DNA of 64,000 bases from Toxotes chatareus (lineage: Eukaryota > Chordata > Actinopteri > Toxotidae): contig CM028898.1 of assembly GCA_016801885.1 (NCBI GenBank), positions 11,506,858-11,570,857 of the forward strand, in the 5' to 3' direction. This document shows, one piece after another, positions 48,780 through 60,929 of the stretch. Position 1 is the stretch's first letter. Every line of letters starts with the position of its first letter. The position numbers were made by a program, and so were the translations under genes. The notes beneath the pieces were generated by a model, which worked only from the letters and a program-made list of their open reading frames with translations, had not been told where the DNA came from and did no database searches.

Positions 48780-51004
48780 GCTTAAATTGATGACAGTGAA
48801 TGTTGATCTATACCTGCCAACTTCTGTTGTTCTATGTAATGCAGGTTTTATTGTTCTAATTTCAGTAATATATTTGTTGTTACCTGTAAAAACAGTTTTC
48901 AGGAATGAGCAGGATTTGAAGTTTTGTACACATGTTGCGAGTGATTAGTTGAGGTTACTTGACAATGTCTTAAATGTTTTCCTGTTTGGTTTAAACATAA
49001 TTCTTTCCACTGTCACTATCGGGGGACCCTGAGTTTCATCTCAACTAACAGCTACCGTTAGTCAATTTGTCACTGAGCACTGGCAACTGTTTTACAGAGG
49101 AAACCTGCTGGGAATACCTACTTTAATTTTTTCAACATCATATATATTTTTTGACATTGTAAAAGAGGCTCAGTAACTATAACTGATCTCAGGTACTATG
49201 GCTGAGGTTGCATTAAACTGCCTGAAAAAGCCAATTGAGGCAATTTCCTCAGCTTCCCCAATGAGGTTGTCTATGTTTAGGACATTTGTGTCAGACTTTC
49301 TTCAAAAGGATGACACAGCTACCCACGACCTGTAACTGGTGACTCTCAAATAATTGATTAAGTCTAATTGTTATTCTGACCTAATATATTTTTAACACGA
49401 TTCCCAAGATCTAATAAACCAAGGTTCTTATTAAAAGATTCTGGTGCACTGTACAACAAGTGAGTTAATCATGAAAGGATCTGTTTGATCTTTCTTTGTT
49501 TCAAGTAATGTGTGGATATGAAACATTACATTAAAGTTGTTTTATCTTATGCACGTATTTTATTTCACCATCACGACTGCTTCAAGTTGTTTTTAAATAA
49601 TGACTACACTGGTACATTGCTGATTGGTTGAAATGAACTACCTCCACCTTTTTACAAACTGCCAAACCAACTCTTTGTGTATTTAAAAGACTAACTACTG
49701 TCATACAAGTTTTGTGTATATCGCCAACACAACACTTCTTTACAAAAAATGAAAACCATCATGCTTCTAGTCTTATAATGCAGAGGCACTGTGTAATCTC
49801 AGTAATGCATATTGTTAATCTTTATTTGTTGAGTGCAAAGTTTCAGTCACCCATCTAACATGCAAACAAAGACGCAAACAACATATACAGCCCCAAATTT
49901 TCCACTGTAGTGACACACTTCATGTGTAAATCCAAACTAAAACCCAGCATTCATTAAATCCATACTGCCTTTGGAAGAGAGGATCATAAACATCAGAAAC
50001 ATGGAAAACTGAAATGTTTACTCAAATGTTGTTGGTTTTGATGGCCTTTCTAATATGCTATGTTAAGAAACTGATCAGATGTAACACATTTGACACTCAA
50101 AAACAACCCGATGAATGGCAACCGCCTCTCTGACAAGGGTTTATGCCCATCACATGAGCGAAGGGGACAGGGGGAGAAGTGAAATCTCTAGTTTTGGTTG
50201 GGCTGTCAAAATGTGTACCAGCTAATCACTCAGAGGAAATGAAAAATGTGGAGGAAAAAAACATAAGTCAATGACACGCTTTTCAAAGTTTGACAATAAG
50301 AGGGATGGGAAAAGAGCAGGGAGGAGAAAACTCCCTCTGAACTCTTTCCTTTCCCTCGCTTCCTTTTTCTTCGCGCTGCTGACAGATGTCATTTAAAATT
50401 GCAGAGATACTTTTTAATAGTTAAAGGGAGGGCAGGGGGAGGATGGAGGGATGGGAGAACGGGTGGGTGGATGGCTGGTAAAATGGGCTGATCGTAGGAG
50501 GAAAGTGATGAGATGGTGAGTGGTATAGGATGCAAGGTGTGGTGTGTTTTTGGTGTTGGGTGTGGTAGAGGGTATCAGGGAGGGGTTACATGGGTGTGGA
50601 AGTGGAGATGGTGGCAGCGTGCACGTGGGAGAAAATGGATACCAAGCGTGGTCTATAATGAGCCCCTATGGATCAGCTGAGATGGAGGGGACGTATTGAC
50701 ATGCAATGCTTAAGCTAATACACCTAGACCATGGCTGCAGTGCCTGTGTGTGCCTGGGAGCATGAGGCAGCCAGGGATACTGACAGAGTAGCGCACTCCC
50801 CGGGTTCTTCAAAGAGCTCAAGTGATTAGTATGTTATCATTACCATTCGAAACGTGATTTTCCTATTCCCTCTCGGCAAAGGTGACACGTCTCGGGGAGA
50901 CGGCCGGCAGACTCACTGCGATGGAAAGCCACTTCAAAGCTTTCTCCTCCTGAATTTCTCTCTCTCTCTCTCTTCTCTCCCTCATTCTGTCTTCTTTTAG
51001 GGCC

Positions 51005-51054
51005 GGGGGGAAGGGAGGGTGAGTGTGGGTGGGTGTGTGAGGTGGGAGGGGGGG
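51005..51054 (+). repeat. plus-strand G-quadruplex motif
   Basis: G-runs at 51005-51010, 51013-51015, 51017-51019, 51027-51029, 51031-51033, 51044-51046 and 51048-51054. The first four have loops of 2, 1 and 7 nt. It lies on the strand opposite to the vti1a transcript, so only DNA folding is possible unless there is antisense transcription. Confidence 0.6.
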
Positions 51055-54000
51055 ACTGCTGGGGGGTAGTGGTGGCAGTGGCGGTGTATACTATGTGTGT
51101 GTGATCATTAGAATAATGCGCCCTGGGTTTGACGGTGACAGAACCTGAAGGAAAGGGTGAGAGTTCAGCCACTAAGAACCCAGTAATGGCACACTGTGAT
51201 GGCCCTAATAATGAAACAATCCAGCCATGAACACAGGATGATACCGCGGAAAATAATGAAAAGGAACATGTACAATTAAAACTAAACATCTTACACTACA
51301 TAGCCACAGTCAAGGCTGATATAGAGACTACATCTACAAACTTAATCAAAAGTGAGGTGACTCTTACTCTCCAGGAAAGCAATTTTGTTCCAATACACAA
51401 ATGTCACATGACAACCACAAAAATGTGAACGTATCGATGTGTTCAGCTAAAATTTTAATCTGCAGTTAGCAAGCAAAGTTAAAGACATCCTTATCAGCTT
51501 TTTTGTCGAGGGAAATGCAAAGTGGCCAGCAGCCCCTACTGTGCTACAATGTCCCATATCAAGGCTTGACCCCTGTGGTTCTGATATAACCATTGGGAAA
51601 CCACCAGAATAAGGCAAAGACACACATACACTAACACCTGTACAAGCTTCAGTGCTTGCTTGCAATTCAGATCTGCCAATAATCGACTTAAGAAAAAGTA
51701 AGGATTCAATCAAAATCACATCTGATCGTCTCATGGAGCCTTCAAGCAAAGGATTTAAATACAGTATATGATAAATATTGTGCATCTGTGAGTGCACTGG
51801 TGCACCCCCCTCCACCATTTCTGCCTATGCATGTATGCCTTTTCATCTGACACCTACATTTTGAACAAAGATCTTCTTAGGAACCACGAAAATGGTGTTT
51901 TTTTGTTGTGCTTTTTTGCGTCAAGAAACACTCTTCAGTTGTAAGTTATTAACAGGGAGCCCCAGAACAATGCAGCTGTAGCTCAAAAGAAATCTCTCCC
52001 CTCTTCTTTCGCTCTCCTGCCTTTTTTCAATATCAAACACAGGCGGTTACTATCACCATTTTCTAAAGTTCAGATGATTTCCTTATTATTTCAATAAGGG
52101 TGGGGGAGAGTCAAAGTGAATAATGATGACAGCTGTGATTCAGACTGACTGTGTGATCTTCTGTGCCGTTTGTTTGGGACTTGTAAGACGAGGAATTACA
52201 AGTGTCAAACAGCTGTGAATATGGGTGCTAAATATTTAAACATGTTTTTCAGCAGAAGAAAAAAAAGTATAGTTTTTTAAAAGCAAGGCTTAAGTGTGTA
52301 TAAGCTGTGCCAGCCTTTGATTCAAATGCAGGAAGAGCAGAAGGGTAAAAGACTGCAATGGAGAAGTGCAATGGCGAAGAGGGCGCAAAATCAAGCCCGA
52401 TTACACAGACTGGGCCATTCCAAGAGGGGTAGACAGGTGAGGTAACTCAAAATGTCTTCTGACCCTCAGGCTAGGAGGAAATGCACAAAAAAGGTGGGAA
52501 GAAAAAGGGGAAACAAAAGTATAGCTAAATAAAAGAAAAAAGTGTAATAACATGGCATCTGGGCCAGGTTGGCGCTCTAAATTATGGATGGGTGTGAATG
52601 GTGAGGCTTTGATAGGAATTGAATTACTCAGCCTCAGCAGAAGCCCTCTTGAACACAGTCTCACTCAAAGGCACATTTAACAACATACTGAAAGTGCACC
52701 TGCAAATACAAGTTCAGCCATGCTTCAAAGGACAAGAATATAATGTAACCTACAGAAAGTGACAAAATCTGCCTCAATTAGAGGGAAAACACTTTCTCCA
52801 AAATATGATCTGCATGAGTAATCATTAAAACATCACATATATAATGTAATGCTACAAATCCTGAGTGTTCAACATTGTAATTATAAAACGAGGCTGCTAT
52901 TTAAGAAGCAAATCTGCGTAATTAGAAAGTCACAATACAGTTAAAGTAGGATGGCATTTGAGGAAATGTTCATAATACTGCTTGACAGTTCAAGAACAAA
53001 TGTTTAGGTTTAAAACCTGAAAGGTTACATACATTTCTAACTTTTTAAATGCTTTTTAAAAACCACTTTAAATATTCACAACCTAATCTAATTATTTACC
53101 CATTTTTAGTGTTGATTTACATGATCAAGCTTTTCACATGACTCATTTAAATGATGTTAGGAGTAGAAGATACCCAAAGTCATCCTTAAAAGAAATATGA
53201 TAAATGGGCATGTTGGCAAGGCAGCACAATAATATATTTGCCACAATTTAGTTCTTTTTTAAACTGAAATATGAATTCATTTTGCATTTGTGTTTAATTA
53301 TGAATAGAGCAGGTCAATTAGAGCATCTGTCTTAGAGTTACAGCTAAGGAGCCACGATCTCACTCTAGCATCAGTGACTCTTGTTTACCACCTCAAATTG
53401 AAGAAAACAATACCAACTGTTGCTAATGGAGCTAGACGCAGGGAACTTTTATGAAAAGTTATATGAATAATAAAATAAACATTATTGCCAATTAGCTTAC
53501 TTTGTCATAATTAACTAAACCTTGCGATGGCATCTCTAGCTTGGATAGCTAACCAGCTAAACAGCAGGTTAACTATGACTTGTGTTTCTGCTGGCTGTGT
53601 ATTGTAGCTACCGGTATCTGCTAAATCAAAATAATACTAGGTGTTGTTTGTTCATAAATTAACAATTAACAACTTCAAGAATTTCATTTAGACATCAAAA
53701 GGTTTCTTGACTTTTTTCTTTGAACTGACAGCAACCACCTTACAGTCTTACATCACCTATAGCCGAAAACATACATCATATCACTAATGATAACCTTAAT
53801 CCAATTTATTACAAAAGGCAGAAAGCAACTCATTTGGCCCCATTCAAGAACATTAAGGTAAAGTAAATCTTACAAGCAGCCATTCCCTCTTGAAACTAAG
53901 AAGCTGAACTGTGTATATATAACTGAAGCGACTCCGAGCCTGGCTTCATTCCACAATATTCGTCTTCAAAAAGGCGTATCAGAAATAATATCTTATCTTT

Positions 54001-54210
54001 ACTTTCTGATATTTAAGGTAAGGGAAACTGGAGAAACTGGCCTTCAGTGAATTCATTATCTTTGGCTTGGCCTTTAAGCTGTTCAATCAGACATGTAAAA
54101 AAAAAAGTGTCCAAATGAGCTGATTTTAATTTTCTACAGGAGAGAAGAGGGCAAATGGAAATTTCAGGAGGAAAGCATAATTTAAATTGTTAGAGCAGAG
54201 AAGCACTTAC

Positions 54211-54231
54211 CTCTTCACGTAACTTTATCAA
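54211..54231 (-). CDS. vti1a: vti1a 21-nt microexon (Vti1a-beta-type insertion)
   Basis: This 21-nt exon encodes LIKLREE, phase 0 on both sides, so inclusion or skipping keeps the frame. It is bordered by TGATGCAG on the acceptor side and GAG|GTAAGTGC on the donor side, the donor being a near-perfect consensus. The peptide matches the 7-residue insertion I recall for mammalian Vti1a-beta, a brain-enriched splice form, placed between the ENQ/ESQ end of the linker and RAHLLDN at the start of the SNARE helix. It lies between the two flanking exons in the right order and strand. UGC triplets sit at 54245-54247 and 54234-54236 on the transcribed strand, close to the acceptor, the arrangement bound by the neural splicing factor SRRM4 in other microexons. 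The insertion adds amphipathic, charged residues and would lengthen the helix at its N-terminal end. Tissue use in this species is inferred. Confidence 0.93.
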
Positions 54232-54262
54232 CTGCATCATGAGAGCAAAAAGGAGAAGAGAG
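54232..54262 (-). promoter_or_regulatory. microexon acceptor with pyrimidine tract and UGC motifs
   Basis: Upstream of the microexon the transcript reads CTCTTCTCCTTTTTGC, then TCTCATGATGCAG. The pyrimidine tract is interrupted near the acceptor by UGC at 54247-54245 and again at 54236-54234. SRRM4-dependent neural microexons typically carry UGC between the pyrimidine tract and the AG. The match is by pattern only. Confidence 0.5.
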
Positions 54263-54828
54263 AAAGATAGAAAGAGTGAAGAAGAGATTAAAAAAAAGGC
54301 AGAAACATGGCAGGAAGAAGATCAGTTATGTGGCTGGGAACGGAATTAACCTTGACGATTTATCTGTTTGTATGTTTAGCATTTGGAAATCACAAGACAA
54401 ACACATTAAACGAAGCTAAACACGCCGCTCAGGCTGACTTTTTTGAACAAACAAAGATCAAGTCCTGGTGCTGTCACATTAAACAAGGAGAGGGAATGGA
54501 TCGCTCGACTTGCAATATCAACTAACATTATCAAGGAAGTCACATCACAGAAGTTGATATAGCAAGAGAAAAGAAAAAAATGAGTAAAATATAGTCTGCG
54601 CAGTTATAGTATGTTTAAAATATTTTGTATCTGTCATTTTGCTGAATCCTCTGGAGAAGGATGAAAAGAAATATGTGCCCATTGGAGCTGAGGAGGAGGA
54701 ATGCTGAGCCACTCCATTTGTACCACTGTTTATCAGTGCTGATGTGTTGTCAATATTTCATGTTGCTTATGCGTCTCAGTAAAGGTGCATGCTGTTTGGA
54801 TTATGTACGGGAAGTCATGTGAGGCTAC

Positions 54829-54848
54829 CACTGTATATACATACAGTG
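54829..54848. repeat. 8-bp perfect hairpin
   Basis: CACTGTAT (54829-54836) pairs with ATACAGTG (54841-54848) across ATAC. A hairpin this size can arise by chance. Confidence 0.6.
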
Positions 54849-54999
54849 CAGCTTCTTATTGGGACAGCCACAGATCATGAAAAATGAATCTTAGGGTAGC
54901 TATACATTTTTGATGAAAAAGAATAGAAAACTTAAAGCGAAGTAAATAAGAAATGCTATTCCTATTCCCTGTCCGAGAAAATCTTGCATCTCTGATAAT

Positions 55000-55240
55000 G
55001 AATCACACATTCGAGGGAGGGCAATAATTCGATTTGCTATTAATTATGCCTAATCACAATTAAGAAGGTTGTTTCCCTGGTCTGTTCTTAAGTGGGGGCT
55101 GTAGAGAAAGAAAAGAGAAGGCTCTGGGGCTTATCGTGGGAATGCAACACGTTTGAAAAAGTAAGGGGAAGGACAAATTTCTTGATACGCATGCCTTTTA
55201 AAGGTGAATTTTTTTTTTTAAATCCACATTTCTTGGCCAA
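55000..55240. promoter_or_regulatory. candidate homeodomain-rich non-coding element
   Basis: GATTTGCTATTAATTATGCC and TAATCACAATTAAG lie within about 40 bp, giving several TAAT/ATTA cores in non-repetitive DNA 0.8-1.0 kb upstream of the microexon in transcript direction. The position could suit a splicing or transcriptional role; neither is shown. Confidence 0.3.
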
Positions 55241-56889
55241 CATTAAAGGTTGGCAGATCTAAAGGGAGGCTCAGGGCCACTATTACTTTCCCTGTTTATT
55301 TTGAATTTTGTGAGTCTGGAATCATTTTGTATCATATAAAAAGAGTTTTCTCAGATCTTGAATTACAAACTTGATTTCTAAGTTTTAAGGTTTAAAAAAA
55401 AATAGCTGGGAGAGGGTCCAAAAATGGCATCTTTATGTTAAAATAATTCAAAGCATCAGCTTCTTCTACCAGCTCTCATGACCAGAATAAATCAAGTATT
55501 AACATTTGCATCTGTCTTCAACTGAAAATCCTAAACAACAACAAAATAAAAAAAGAAAACACTGAAGCGCATACATTTGTGTCCTCTACTTTTGTTACAC
55601 CACTAGTAAACACACTCAGAGAAATTTGTCATACAATAATGAACCCGGGATGAATCTACACTATATAAAACACAAACAAAAATATCAAGTATTTCAAACA
55701 TTACACTCTTGCATTTGTCACAGAATTTCTCCTTGTAATTTTAGAAGGATCTCGAAAATAGTTCTTGCATCATTTTTGTTTTTTCTACCAATCAGAAACT
55801 ATATCTATGACGGTTCAGTGTAGTATTGCAAATAAAAAAAAAAATATATTGTCAATATCTGTAATGTGGGAGGTAAACAAATATAACTGCATGTTTTTCT
55901 AAAGAGCTCTTACCCTTGAAAATGTCGGCAGTAACAAGACGCACTTTAGAGTGGAAACTGTCTTTTCTAACTTAAGTAACAACTCCCCACTAAGAATGCA
56001 TTATTGAACAGGCCAAAGTTTAAAACTACACTGTGGATGTGGTTATTTAGAGCTTGAACAAACCCAGCAGATCCTGCAATCCCTCACCCCAGCTCTGCCA
56101 CCAGTCAATGGGTACCAAACAAAAGTTGTTCTAGCTCATTTGTGCTGCCTGACTGATTGCAAGTCCTCGTAGAGGATTTGTTAAAACTATATGAGGGGCA
56201 TGTTGAGCTGTGTTTCTCGTTTCTTCCTGTTTAGCTTTATTTTTCTTTGGCATCCATTCTTCTGTACAGCCAACGATGCTCGCGTTGTTCAAGAGATACA
56301 GAGCAGTAAATACAGAATATTGTAAATGTTATAATTACTCCTGCATGAGCGCCTTTCCTTGTGTTTTTGTGATGCCAGCCAGTATTCAAAATTGCACTGC
56401 TGCAATTTTTCTGTTATGATAATCAGCAATTTTTTTTTTTTTTTTTTCAAACAAAAGATTTTTTTTATCCAATACGGAATTCGATACAAGTGGTAATCTG
56501 CTTCCTTTGTAGCCTGTAAAATCTGGTCCATGCCGGCTCAAACCAGCACAATCTCTTGTGGCCAAGCCTTCTGCTGTGACTGAAATCGAAACTATTCCGT
56601 ATAGTGTTCGTGTGTGAAAAATATGTGTGCATTTGCTGCTTTGTGTGTGGTGTCTGTGTGTGTGTGGCGTCGAAGTGTGTGTGCGCGCACCAACATTTGT
56701 GCGTGTGTTGCATGCAGAGGAAACAGAAAGAAAAAAAAATGTGCAATGGTAGCCTACCACATTATTAAAAAAACGAGTGATAGTGCCAATTCAGTCTCTG
56801 TCCGCATACAGATAACGAATAAATGCCGAACTCTATTAAATCGTCCTTTAGCCATTATCGCAGGGCCAACACGCCATTTTCAGAACTTA

Positions 56890-57170
56890 TGACGGTTCCC
56901 TATTTACTTAGCTATAAATCCTTGCCATGTAACCAACAGATTTGTGACTGGTAATGATCTGCTCAGCCAGGGCTATATGAAATGATCCTGACCTCTTTCA
57001 GATCGTCAGGAATTAAATTGACCGACTTGCCCCGGCCCCCACCATCTTTTCCCCTCTCCTATCACCGCCGTCTCGTTAGATAAAAAACCCTGAAGTTCCG
57101 AGTACTCCACTCACAGCAAGACCAAGACAAGTATTATCTCCACAAGTTTTAAAATGAAAATGAGGTAAAT
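56890..57170. promoter_or_regulatory. candidate conserved non-coding element
   Basis: Non-repetitive stretch with CTGACCTCTTTCAGATCGTC (nuclear-receptor half-site-like TGACCT), GGAATTAAATTGACC and a GC-rich middle, flanked by AT-rich DNA. No exon borders fit. Confidence 0.25.
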
Positions 57171-59172
57171 ACGGCACCTGGGAGAAAAAGGGAAAATGTA
57201 TATCATCTATTTACTATGCTTTTGCCCCAAGCAGGAACTCTTTCTGTGCCTTCCTGTGTGTGTTTTATATGTATAATTACAATTTTTATAATTTTCACAT
57301 CAGACGTTATTATTGCTAATTATTACTGTGTTATTCATTTAAATAATTTATAGTGTACGTGTTAAACATAGAGTTACGGTAACCTTTTAGCAAAACAAAC
57401 ACAGGAAAAGCCTATAATAAAACAAACACTGGTATTAAAAAAAAAAAAAAAGGAATATGTCTCTTAGTACAGTTTAGATTTTTTAAGTGCATCATGACCT
57501 TAATTCTCAGAGAGAAATATGTTTTAATGTAGATCTATTTTATACTTGTTATTGCGTACAATACAATTGTGCATCTACATAACTTTGTATTTTATTAAAA
57601 TTATTTTACATTTCAGAATTTACATTATTATGTTGATTTGAACTGAGAATTAAGAATGACGCTGTGGATAGTGTTCTGAGCTTTAAATGTCACTGTCAGC
57701 AACCACTATTTTTCCTGATGTGTGCATGCATGGATAAAGCAGCACAATATTTTGGTGTTTTTCATTTAGTAATACAATTTAAAACTATATAAAATAAATT
57801 TTAGAATTATTGTCAAGAGTCAAGATTAAAATAAAAATAAAAAACAATAATTATTATAATATGACATCAATTTCCAAAATATAATGTAATATCTTTCCAC
57901 AATATTAAATCACCTAATACATTTTTGTTGTTTCAACAATTGTGTGCAAACTCTAGATTTATAAAAATTTATTTAAAAAAAAACTTTCTAATATCTTTGG
58001 ATCAATATTTAATGAAAGGGAAATAAGATTTGAAATGAAATGTAATACATTTTTTTTTATTTTCCTTTGACAAGATTTTGATAGAACCCACCAGTGTCTC
58101 AAACGTGACATTTCTGACAGCAAACCTCCTTCCAACTTCTGCATAAAATGTCAGAGTCACTTTTGTGTCTCGCTAATTTGCCAGGAATATGCATATCAAT
58201 TACACATCTTGGCTCATGATACATATGGTTCTAAGATGTGCAGTTCATGGGTCATCACTGAAATGGTAATAGGGAAATGTTCAAAAAAAAAAACAGACAA
58301 CTTTATTTAGCTTTGCTTAGCTGTGAATCATCTAAATATATTCTCATACGGCACTGTGGGACTAAATGTGCAAATATATATGCAATTGAGTATTCATCTT
58401 TGTCTTTTTTTTTTTTTTTCTTTTCTGAGTGTGCACGTTTGCAAATGCAAAAGTGTTTATTTGCATGTGAGAGTGTGTGATTGTGTGTGCCTTGAGACAC
58501 AGTAACCCCTGCAAGCTGACAGCCGATTCTAAAGGCAATATATAATTAGTCAAAAGACGTTTGGTCATAGTTGAGAGTGGCTGCATATGAGTGGCAGCTG
58601 TGCAGGTGAGCAATAGGTAAGTGCATCTTAAATGTTAAAAAGCTGTTTGCCGAATCCGTTGATGTACGACTGTTTTGATGCCGCTCTATATTTATTCAAA
58701 TCAATGTATTTGAAACAACTTAAGATAATTGTTTTCTTCATCATTGCCACTTTCATAGCTGATGTGAATGAACAGACATTGCTGACAATGAATGGAAATT
58801 GCTAACGTGGTCTTTATCTGTGTTTATGTTCCCCGGATTCAACAGGCTGAACTGATATTCAAACAAAATGTCACTCACCATCTTTTAATAAACAATAAAC
58901 TAACCGTGAATTTGTTGTTAGATAACAGATGCCAAACAGAATTTGGGATTTTTTGATCAAAGGCTAATATTCAATTAAAAAAAATATATAGGGGTCAAAT
59001 TATAATTTGGAGTATTGCACCAAAATATCTCAGTGTTTTGTTTTGTTTTTTTTATTATCAGTTGTGAAAAATACGACAACCCGCGTTCTTTTTCATTCTG
59101 AGTATCTGCATTGTGCAGGTTCGCCACCCTTGGAGTTTAAAGAAAGACAAGAGAACAAGATTTACATTCCGC

Positions 59173-59199
59173 GTGTGTGTGTGTGTGTGTGTGTGTGTG
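59173..59199. repeat. (GT)n microsatellite
   Basis: Pure 27-bp GT tract, about 360 bp downstream of the linker exon in transcript direction. Confidence 0.95.
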
Positions 59200-59562
59200 G
59201 ACCTTAATGGAGGATCTATTATAGGCCTAAGTCCACACCCGGCTGGAGAACAGCTGTGGGATGGTTGGAGTGGAGAGGCCAGGGTCTTTGGATTGAAATT
59301 TGCAGTGGATTGTGTGTTTGTGTTTAGGTGTGCATATGTGTGTGTCAGTCATAATCTGGCTTTGGCCAGACACTGGTCCCATTCCCTGAGCCCACTCACT
59401 GGCAGCCCAGCTTTGCATTAAACAGTGTTCCTTCCGCATGACTTGGTGACAATACCGTGGTCTCAGTTCTCGATGGCCCCTATGAGGGGCCCACCTCCTC
59501 ACCCTGGGGACCAGTCAGCCACCCACACTGGTGTCGGTCGGGCCCCCTGATTAGTACCTCAC

Positions 59563-59640
59563 CTGGCTCTCGGAGGAGCTGGCGTCATCCCCCAGGAGCT
59601 CGTTGCGCACCTCATCACTGTAGGCAATACGTGACCTTTT
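59563..59640 (-). CDS. vti1a: vti1a exon, linker between N-terminal domain and SNARE helix
   Basis: This is a 78-nt exon of exactly 26 codons, phase 0 at both ends. It begins KRSRIAYSDEVRNELLG and ends in an acidic, serine-rich stretch DDASSSESQ. The first part is nearly identical to the vertebrate Vti1a segment at about residues 89-105, just after the N-terminal three-helix domain; the Ser/Asp-rich end is the flexible linker to the SNARE motif. The acceptor follows a pyrimidine tract (CCTCCCTCTGCAG) and the donor is CAG|GTGAGG. If the intron were retained, the frame would add three residues and stop at TAA. The next exon in frame is either the 21-nt microexon 5.3 kb away or, when that is skipped, the exon at 47491-47407. 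The preceding exon, ending in ETDF in other vertebrates, was not found up to position 64,000. Confidence 0.96.
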
Positions 59641-60258
59641 CTGCAGAGGGAGGAGGATGAGGAAAAAGGACAAAAAGAAGAAGAGAGGGGAAAAACAGAG
59701 GAGAGCAAAAAGAGAAAACAAGTGGGGAAATATGGTTTAGTGCTGTTGTTGATGCAAAAACACAACAGGCATTCCTTAAGCACGAGAGCCCCCTAATGGA
59801 ACTCGGTGACAAACTGAGTCATACACGTGCAGGTTGTGTGTATCTGTGCGAGCGTGTCTCTGTGTGCTTGTGTGTACCCCTACAACACATGTACTGACAA
59901 CAAGCACGTCTGGGTTTGTGCCCATGCCTCCTTCCAAGGTGATCTACTGTACCTAGTGCACTTGTGCCACCGAAGTGGTGGCAAAGAGCTCCCCCCACCT
60001 TGCCCACTTAAACAAATACAAGTTGAGGGATAAAAAACCTCATCTTGTGTGCATGGAGAGGCTGTGGAACATGGGGACAGGGGAGAGGGCCAGGGAGATG
60101 TATTATGAGGAAGTATCACTTGTCAGCGCTAAATCTTTTCTGGGGGCTGTCACTGCTGTCATCCCAGTGCAGTGGCAGGCTCTGTGATAACACCAATGCT
60201 GAGACTCAGACAGGGAATAATTCATCACCCATTGGCGGCCCATCGGATTTGGGGTTGC

Positions 60259-60380
60259 CTCTCTCTCTCTCTCATACACATACACACACACACAAACTCT
60301 CACTCTCTCTCTCTTTCTCTGTCTCCAGATTGACTAGAATAAGAGGGAATGCCATGTCCAAAAAAAAAAAAAAAAAAAAA
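60259..60380. repeat. CT, CA and A-run low-complexity block
   Basis: CT tract at about 60259-60273, CA tract at about 60280-60294, a second CT tract to about 60,320 and an A-run at 60361-60380. The block explains the low-complexity open frames around it. Confidence 0.9.
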
Positions 60381-60929
60381 GCACACCCGAAAAGACAAAC
60401 ACTCAGACACACACATTTCATACACACTTCAGAGTGTGCCACCTCCGATTGTGGAAGACTGGGCTGCCACTGTACCGCTTGTTTACAGACGCCCGACCCA
60501 TGGAAAAACAGCCTCTTGGCATGCCCTCTAAACTAAATACACACCAGCAGCAGACACAGAAAGTGTTTACTAAGCCTCCTTCGCTTTCTCTCCCTGCCTT
60601 GACAGGGTTTCTAGGTGGGCTGCAGGAGGTGGGCAAAATCAAAGACAAACACCAGCATAGGAATGAAAATATCACTTTTTCTCAACACGAATTCTTTCTG
60701 TTTTTCTATATTTACTTAGTCCTCAACTCTAAATAAATAAAACAAAGACATGGAATCAGTGAAGGAACACCAATTACCTGGTGGGGACATCTTTTTTTCC
60801 TCGAATACAGTATCCTTTCCCACTATCTTTCTATTACCAGTAAAAGTTTGAAGAAGCTATTGTATGAAGCACTTTGATGCTACCTTCCATGAGAAAAGCA
60901 CAAACCAAACTTGAAAAAGACAATTCTAA

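Larger units (their letters stand above)
47492..54210 (-). other. vti1a: vti1a intron, 6.7 kb, downstream of the microexon
   Basis: This is a complete intron of 6,719 nt between the microexon donor (54210) and the acceptor at 47492. It has a compound CT/TA microsatellite at 48723-48775 and two plus-strand G-rich zones at about 50,426-50,640 and 51,005-51,080, which are C-rich in the transcript. The rest, including 49.0-50.1 and 52.7-54.0 kb, is ordinary AT-rich intron. If the microexon is skipped, this joins the 5.3-kb intron upstream into one 12.1-kb intron. Confidence 0.85.
54232..59562 (-). other. vti1a: vti1a intron, 5.3 kb, upstream of the microexon
   Basis: This is a complete intron of 5,331 nt ending at the microexon acceptor. 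It contains a small perfect hairpin at 54829-54848, a homeodomain-motif-rich stretch at about 55.0-55.24 kb, a T-run at about 56431-56448, a non-repetitive stretch at about 56.89-57.17 kb, AT-rich DNA at 57.2-58.3 kb and a GT repeat at 59173-59199. No coding sequence is seen. The open frames 54307-54525 and 56210-56419 have no recognisable family. Confidence 0.85.

Noticed and set aside
58955..58963. GATCAAAGG and other TCF/LEF-like sites (about 6613, 16731, 43614, 44638)
   Set aside because: Motifs this short occur many times by chance in 64 kb. Tempting because tcf7l2 is the expected neighbour, but there is no evidence of autoregulation here.
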